Source: Spirodela intermedia (Eukaryota > Streptophyta > Magnoliopsida > Alismatales > Araceae). Taken from it: a stretch of 64,000 bases of DNA. The notes beneath the pieces are model-generated. The model saw only the letters and a program-made list of their open reading frames with translations, ran no database searches and was not told the origin of the DNA. This document shows, in pieces, positions 57,771-64,000 of this stretch. Made by a program: the position numbers and the translations under genes. The stretch covers positions 7,375,037 through 7,439,036 of the forward strand of contig LR746274.1 in the NCBI GenBank assembly GCA_902729315.2, in the 5' to 3' direction. The number at the start of each line of letters is the position of its first letter. The stretch's first letter is position 1.

Positions 57771-57993
57771 TGACGTGACTTAGTCGTTGTATATTAAATC
57801 ACGCAAATTTAAAATTTATAAAACTAGAAAATATGAATTTTCAGATATTTAGAAGTATTTCTGAACAAATATATCAATTATAATTTAATAAAACTTCTAA
57901 AAATAGTAGTAATTTTCTTCCCACGTCGTGTTGCATGTCTCTATATTACACACCAACTAGGCAATCTGGAAAATTATTCCTCAAAGTATAATT

Positions 57994-58030
<37 letters not shown>

Positions 58031-60102
58031 AGATATACATATATATCACATAGTAAATTCTGATGCCCACGTTGGGAATGCAAGTGTAGAAACTTCTTGG
58101 AGATCTTATCTGAACCCTAGGGTTCCTGTTTTAGGGAATTTTTGGGATGTCCAAAAGGGCCAAAGAGCTGGAGCTCTTGATTCTAGTGGAAGGAAGACTG
58201 ATGACAAGGTAAAACTATTTCAACCCATAAAATTAGTCGCATTCTCGAGAACCATTAAAAATCTGGAATAGCCCCAAAAGATGGTTCTCAATGCTGACGG
58301 TAATGACAATGGAAAATTCAGATGATAATAGCCCTACAGCATAAATTTTGTTATACGTTGAATAAAATGCAAACACATATTCTTAATCGCCCTACAGCAT
58401 AAATTAATAATGAATACTTCACCCCCCAACTTAAAGGAGGCTTGACTGTTTCCTAATATTTATAAACTAGGAGAACCACTTATTAATGTTACAGTTGCTT
58501 TGTTTGATCATGTTGGTGTTTTGATCAAAAGCCTAATCAATTAAGGACTACCAGCTTCCATAGGAGTGGTGCATCTTCACTATTTTGGAGTAGATAGAGC
58601 CACAAAATTATTATTTTTTTGTTCCACTAATCGGTAATAGCCAGTAATTATTCAGAATTTTTCTCAAAGAATATTATTTTCTATGAATTTTATGCTAATA
58701 AATAAAAAGAAAATATATTTAAAATTCATGAAAAAAGGAAATAAGGGTGTAGACATCAGGATGATGTTAGTGCCCAGCGAATACAAATCAAGCAAAAATA
58801 GAGTTCCGCCTAGTGATTCTTACATAAGCAATTACAAACGATTTAATTGATCAAATTTAGATCTGTAAAAGCTGGAAGAATCATAAGTGAATGAAATATA
58901 TTTTGATAAATTAAAATCACACAAATTATCACTAAATGAAGCGTAAAGTAAGTTGAAAGTAAGAAAATAGAGTTCTAGCATTGCAGCGGTGATGCGTCGG
59001 CGATGCACTAGAATCTTGAGCGTTCGGGAGGATCGTCATGTAGTGTCCATGGCATCGAAGGCTCTCCTTTGACAAAGACGACGTGGGCAATCTCTAGATC
59101 TCCTTGCAAAGTCTAGAGATCAATGAAATGGGTTGTCGAATCGTCTCTGGCAGCTATCACTTGATAGAATGAAAAAATGGCAACTTTGCGGCTCTTTGGT
59201 GATTGTCACTCAATGGAGAGGAGCTAGATGGAGGCGGGGCACGTGTCAGGGAGCTTCATCCTCGAGTCTGTGCAGTAAGAGGAGGCTCTTCGTTGCATCT
59301 GGTATGCTCTCAAGAGGTGACGACTTGTCTCTCGATGGATTGTCCTCTTCTCGACGATGGCTTGTTTGTTGATCAATCGAAGATGCTTTACTTGATGAAT
59401 TTGCGATCCTTTTATCACGAATCGTTCAACAATTTTAGTAACAATGCTCCGCAAATCATGTTGATGAGATTTTCACCGATGATCCAGCAATTCTGGTTGC
59501 TTAATCCCTCACTGGCAATCTTTAGGAAAATCGCGATAATTAGAGAAAAAAAATATGAGTTTTGGCTCTAGGATGATTCAAACCCGCACCAGTTGCCTAA
59601 CCGTTATAAGGAAGGTGTGACATGGGTTTAGCCCCACATCAATTGTGCACTGATTTTTTGGGGAAATATATAGTAATGTTACATTTCTAAGCAAGTCCCT
59701 TCTCTCATGTGTACGACCACTCCTTGCTTCATAGCTAGCTAGCTACCAGTGACGTGGAAGGGGAATGGCGCACATGTGCCTCTATCGGTCCAAGTCGCTC
59801 GAGCCCCTACTTGCGGCTACTCCTCGACTATGCTTTTGACCCGCTTGCAGGCCTGACTAGCTGGTGGGTCCCCCCATTTTCCAATATTTTTATTTTTATT
59901 TCTTTTTCTTCATTTATCTCAAAAGTAAGATTGTAAAAATCATATAAATTTATATAAAATCATATAATTACCCAAAAATTCACATTAATCAGTTGAAAAC
60001 TACTTTTCATACTTTAACACAAATATAAGTCTATCTATCATGAGTTAAGGCTAAAACTATATTATTTACTAATTATTAACTCATGATAATGAAGACTTAT
60101 CA
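57771..60102 (-). repeat. 5' LTR of B3, split by 0.7-kb insertion
   Basis: LTR pieces 57771-57915 and about 58632-60102 flank the insertion 57916-58631, at the same point as in unit 2. The LTR start is at 60102. The degenerate tRNA-like and USE/TATA block lies near 59560-59700. Confidence 0.8.
57916..58631 (+). other. 0.7-kb insertion of unknown origin, uninterrupted copy
   Basis: Contains a (TC)n tract (57997-58027), an open 54-codon exon-like stretch at 58047-58208 (NSDAHVGNASVETSW, NPRVPVLGNFWDVQKGQ, DSSGRKTDDK) ending at a possible donor AAG|GTAAAA, a polypurine-like fragment near 58420, and the coding-like fragment 58452-58628. It holds the empty site of the unit-2 solo LTR (single ACAAG at 58204-58208). 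It may be a captured gene piece; the family is not recognised. Confidence 0.55.
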
Positions 60103-60343
60103 CAAATTTCATTACTAAGGGACTAACAATGATTGAAGTTTGGGATTGTGATTCAAGTTAATTCATGATAAATAGACTAATATTTTTGTTAAAGTGTGAA
60201 AAGTTGTTTTAAGTTGATTAATGTGAATTTTTGGGTAATTATGTAATTTTATATGAATTTATATAATTTTTATAGTTTTACTTTTGAGATAAATGAGGAA
60301 AAAGAAATAAAAATAAAAATATAACAAAATGGGGGGTACCCAC
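60103..60343 (+). repeat. Polypurine tract and partial LTR between opposed LTRs (unit 3)
   Basis: As 21176-21417 and 50070-50309, with the tract at 60131-60152. Confidence 0.58.
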
Positions 60344-61907
60344 TAATAAATCTTCATTATTATGAGTTAATAAGTAGTAAATAATATAGTTTTGGCCTTA
60401 ACTCATGATAAATAGACTTATATTTGTGTTAAAGAATGAGTTTTTGTTTTCAATTGATTAATGTGAATTTTTGGGTAATTATGTGATTTTATACGAACTT
60501 AAATGATTTTCACAATCTTACTTTTGAGATAAATGAAGAAAACGAAATAAAAAATAAAAATAAGACAAAATAGAAGGGACCTGTCATCAGTCGAGCCCGC
60601 AAGCAGATCAGAAGCGCAGTCAGGGAGTAGCCATGAGTAGGGGCTCAAGTACCTTGGATCGATAGAGGCACATGTGCGCCACTCCTCTTCCACATCACCG
60701 GTGGCCAGCTGGCTGTGGAGCAAAGAGTGGTTATACACGCGACAGAAGGGATTTACTTTGAAATATAACATTACTATATATTCGCCCGATAATTTGGCAC
60801 ACAAGTGATGTGGGACTAAACCTGCATCACCTTCTATAAAAAGGGCGGGCAGCTGGCCATCGGTGAAGGATTAAGCAACCAGAATCGCTTGATCATCGGC
60901 GAAAATTTTGTCAACACAATTCGTGGAGCATTGTTACTAAAATTGTTGAACGATATGCGAAAAAGGGATTGTGAATCCATTGAGTAAAGCATCTCCGATT
61001 GATCGACGAACAAGCCGTCGTCGGGAAGAGGATGATCCATCAGGAGATGAGTCGCCACCTCTTGAGAGCGTATCAGATGGGATGAAGAGCCTCCTCTTGC
61101 TATGTGGACCTGAGGATGAAGCTCTCTGACACGTGCCCCACTTCCATCTAGCTCCTCTCCATCGGGTGATAGCTGCAAGAGAGCCACAAAGTCGTCGTTT
61201 TTCCGCTCTACTAGGTGATAGCCATTGGAGATGATTTGATGACTAATTTCATTAATCTCTAGACTTCGCAAGGAGATCTAGAGATTGCCCACATCGTCCT
61301 TATCCAAGGAGAGCCTCTAAGGTCGTGGACTCTGCATGACTATCCTCCCAAACGCTCAAAATTCTGGTGCATCGCCGACGCATCGCCACCGCGACATCGG
61401 AACTCTGTTTTCCTACTTTCAACTTAATTTCTATTTCATTTAGTGATAATTTGTTGATTTTAAATTTACCAAGATATACTTCATTTCATTACGATTCTTT
61501 TGGCTTTTATAGATCTTAATTTGATCAATTAAATTATTTGTAATCGCTTACATAAGAATCACCGAGCGGAACTCTATTTTCACCAAATTTGCCTTCACCG
61601 GGTGCTGACGTCATCTTGATGTCTGCACCCTTATTTCCCTTTTTTGTGAATTTAAATATATTTTTTTCATTTGCTAGTATAAAATTCATAGAAAATAGTA
61701 TTCTTTGAGCAAAATTTTAAATAAGTACCATATATTATATTACATCCTTGTAATTTTCTTGGAAAATTATCACTATTTTGAAAGTTTTATTGAATTATAA
61801 TTGATATATTTGTTTAGAAATACTTCTAAATATCTAAAAATTTCTATTTTCTAGTTTTATAAATTTAAAATTTGCGTGATTTACTATACAACGACTAAGT
61901 CACGTCA
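60344..61907 (+). repeat. LTR of plus-strand gag-only element (C3)
   Basis: Starts TAATAAATCTTCATTATT, sharing the G-to-A change at base 2 with C2, and ends AAGTCACGTCA at 61907. No primer site follows. Confidence 0.83.
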
Positions 61908-64000
61908 ATGTATTACATAATATTTAGTTTTTTTCTTTTTTTTCTTAGAGTACACAAAAATATTAACTCTTGTTTTATTTTCTTTTTTTATAATTTTTTT
62001 GTTTTAAAAGAATGAAGAGTAGCAAGGCAAAGACTGGAGCATACTGAAGGAGGGTAACAATTATTAATTTTTTTCTGTAATTTATTGATATTTATGTATT
62101 GTAGAAGATCCTTGCATCTAAGGTTAGAAAATCATTTCACTATTTCGTTCAAAACTAAAAATCTGAAAGAAAAATTAATTTTGATAGATCCTAAAAGAAG
62201 TACAAGTCAAACTAATAATAATCCCATGGCCATAAAAAATTATAACATCACTGATTCATATCAATGAGCATCCAATATTAAAGTCTCATTAGCAACCATT
62301 GTTAAATTCAAAACAAATTCAAAAAGTTTCTGAATGCTCTCTAATTTTCATGGATTACCTTTAGAAAAACCCCATCAACATTTTAAAAAAAATTACATAG
62401 TCTGTGATTTAGTTAATCTCTTTCAAGTTACACCAAAAGTTATTAAGATAAAATTATTTCCTCATAGCTTAAAGAACAATACTAGTTATTGGTTATCCAC
62501 ATTAGATAGAGAATTAACTAGTTAGAAAGACAGAACAAACCTTTTCTTTGAAAATTTTCTCCCTTAGAAAAAACTTAAAATATGAGAAAACATATATAAA
62601 GTTTTGCTCAAAAGTCAAAAAAGCTTTACATCTAATATGAAAAAAATTTAGAAATTTACTCATAAACTATTCTCATCATGCTATACCAAAGTGGCACATG
62701 AATAGAATTTTTTATGATAAATTATTAGAACAACATAGAAATATGGTTGACTCTATATGTGGAAGAGCTTTTTTGGAGAAAACCCTTTATGAGATTTATA
62801 GAATTTATGAGAATTTAAGTAAAAATTCTAGAAATCAAGCCTTTTTTGAGTTATATGAAGGGATAAGGAAAGAAGAATTTATGAATTACATCATGATGAT
62901 GATACTAATTTAAAAAATGAGGTTAATCAGATTAATTATAGATTAGAAAAACTTGATTTACTTATTGACAATATTAAAAAGCCTCCTATGTATAATGAAA
63001 ATGACCATTTCGAATTTCAATGTTATAATTTTGATCACTCATTTCAGCCTAGGTAAGAGCAAGTGCAAGTACCCCATGATTTTAGTAAAAATAGAGAATA
63101 TTTTCTAACTCTTATAATCTTAATTGAAGGAATATTTTTTGTAGAGAGATCTAAATAATATTCAAAATTCAGAAGCACTTAGACTCAATATAAATTCTGA
63201 ATTTTGTCCAAAACAAGAACATAGATTTCAGAAAAATCAGTCTTCCAAAATCCAACTTGATTTTACAAATATGATGCAGCAAATGAGCCAAATGATTTAG
63301 CAAACAATGAAACAAATGATGTTGCAGCAAAAACAATTTATAGAGGCTTTTAAGAATAAGAGAGAAGAGGGACAATCACCTAGTCGACTCACAAAAAATT
63401 CAGGAAACTATCTAATAGTAAGATTTCAGTAAGGAGAGTCTAGCTAAAAATTTTTAAAAAAACTCTCAAAATAAAAATATTAGGATAATAAATATATTAA
63501 GTGAGAATATTTTACCTGATCTATATTCTTAATTGTTAGAAGAAATAGATGAGCCATTAGAAGTAAAAGAGAATATTAAGACTGAAAATATAGTAGCAGA
63601 AAACTTGAATAAAATTATTTATTACTCACAATTGATGAATGAATATAGTAAGGATGATGAGGAGAAAGAGTCCTTAGATGAAGAAATAGTAGTTGATCAT
63701 GGAAAAATCATTTAAATTTTAGTAGAAGAGAATAAGGACAAAAATGAGAAAAAATATGTTTCAAGTGAAGAAAAATCAATTGATTTGAGAGATGTAAGAG
63801 ACGAAATTAATAAATCTAATTAGAATTTTACAACCATAGAAGTTGATAGTGAGGATGATGATGCATATCATATACTGAAGTTAGTAGACAACTCTTGGAA
63901 AGATGAAGAATTGGATTAGTTAAGAAACGAAAAACTAGAAAAAGAATTGATTCAACTAATGGTAAAAAAAGACAATAATGAATATGATTCAACTAATAGG
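61908..64000 (+). pseudogene. Leader, gag, linker of C3, cut by window end
   Basis: Gag pieces at 62085-62267, 62334-62525 and 62698-62913, then the Met/Gln segment near 63270-63360 and the acidic linker (63533-63715, LLEEIDEPLEVKENIKTEN). Near 62983 about 40 bp is missing relative to C2 (IKKPPMYNEN, with the HNLQFN region lost). ORF-X would start about where the window stops. Confidence 0.78.

Larger units (their letters stand above)
53590..64000. repeat. Tandem repeat unit 3, internally deleted, runs off the window
   Basis: The sequence resumes inside the left palindrome arm of block B (equivalent to about 15375 of unit 1) and continues through blocks B and C to the window end. Everything between unit coordinates of about 24703 and 26048+15375 is missing, so the whole gene cluster and the pol-bearing element were lost. 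The join shows a short shared word (GCAAGAGGAGG also occurs in the LTR), which fits a microhomology-type deletion. Confidence 0.85.

Noticed and set aside
57997-58027. Telomere- or centromere-type satellite
   Set aside because: The short tandem runs are simple TC/GA microsatellites; no telomere heptamer arrays or long satellite monomers were seen.
1-64000. CRISPR array, integron, phage or organelle insert
   Set aside because: Repeats here are LTRs, microsatellites and large duplications; there are no spaced short direct repeats, and the genes are spliced plant genes and gypsy-type elements.

Overview
This is nuclear DNA from a flowering plant, judged from spliced La-related and BTB/POZ genes with plant-type exons, decayed Ty3/gypsy retrotransposons of the Athila/Tat type, and an AT-rich background that has lost CpG. 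GC-rich exons in such a background would fit a monocot, but the species cannot be read from the sequence. There are no bacterial, organellar or CRISPR features.

Layout. The window is a tandem array with a period of about 26.05 kb. Unit 1 runs 1-26048, unit 2 26049-53589, and unit 3 53590-64000, where it leaves the window. Each full unit has three blocks. Block A (1-14674; 26049-40787) starts with a small gene cluster: BTB exon, LARP1-like gene, BTB gene, LARP1-like gene, all on the minus strand. It then carries a plus-strand Tat/Athila-like element with gag remnant, protease, reverse transcriptase, RNase H and integrase, all broken by stops. Block B (14675-21175; 40788-50069; 53590-60102) holds a 1-kb-arm palindrome of LTR ends and a minus-strand element with gag but no pol. 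Block C (about 21176-25735; 50070-53589; 60103-64000) holds a plus-strand gag-only element head to head with block B. Together B and C form an inverted repeat with arms of about 4 kb. Unit 3 lost all of block A by a deletion of about 16.7 kb.

Genes. Two LARP1-like copies (1954-2935 and 28008-28989) splice in silico to an intact 236-residue protein with a La motif spread over four exons. The other two share a one-base deletion near the N-terminus. The BTB gene resembles the plant At1g21780 type. Its full-length last exon has two frameshifts, and its other copy is cut at 25735 by the retroelement block.

Most interesting signals: (i) a solo LTR (46108-48172) with a 5-bp target duplication ACAAG and its empty site preserved in unit 3; (ii) a U6/snRNA-like promoter layout (USE, 25-nt gap, TATA) antisense in the LTRs, with a possible RNA of about 190 nt; (iii) a coding-like segment of unknown function where pol should be in the gag-only elements; (iv) clean loss of the tRNA primer site in all plus-strand gag-only elements; (v) a 0.7-kb insertion with exon-like sequence shared by units 2 and 3 only. 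Nested insertions and shared indels allow a relative chronology of the array. All family calls rest on remembered motifs; no database search was possible.
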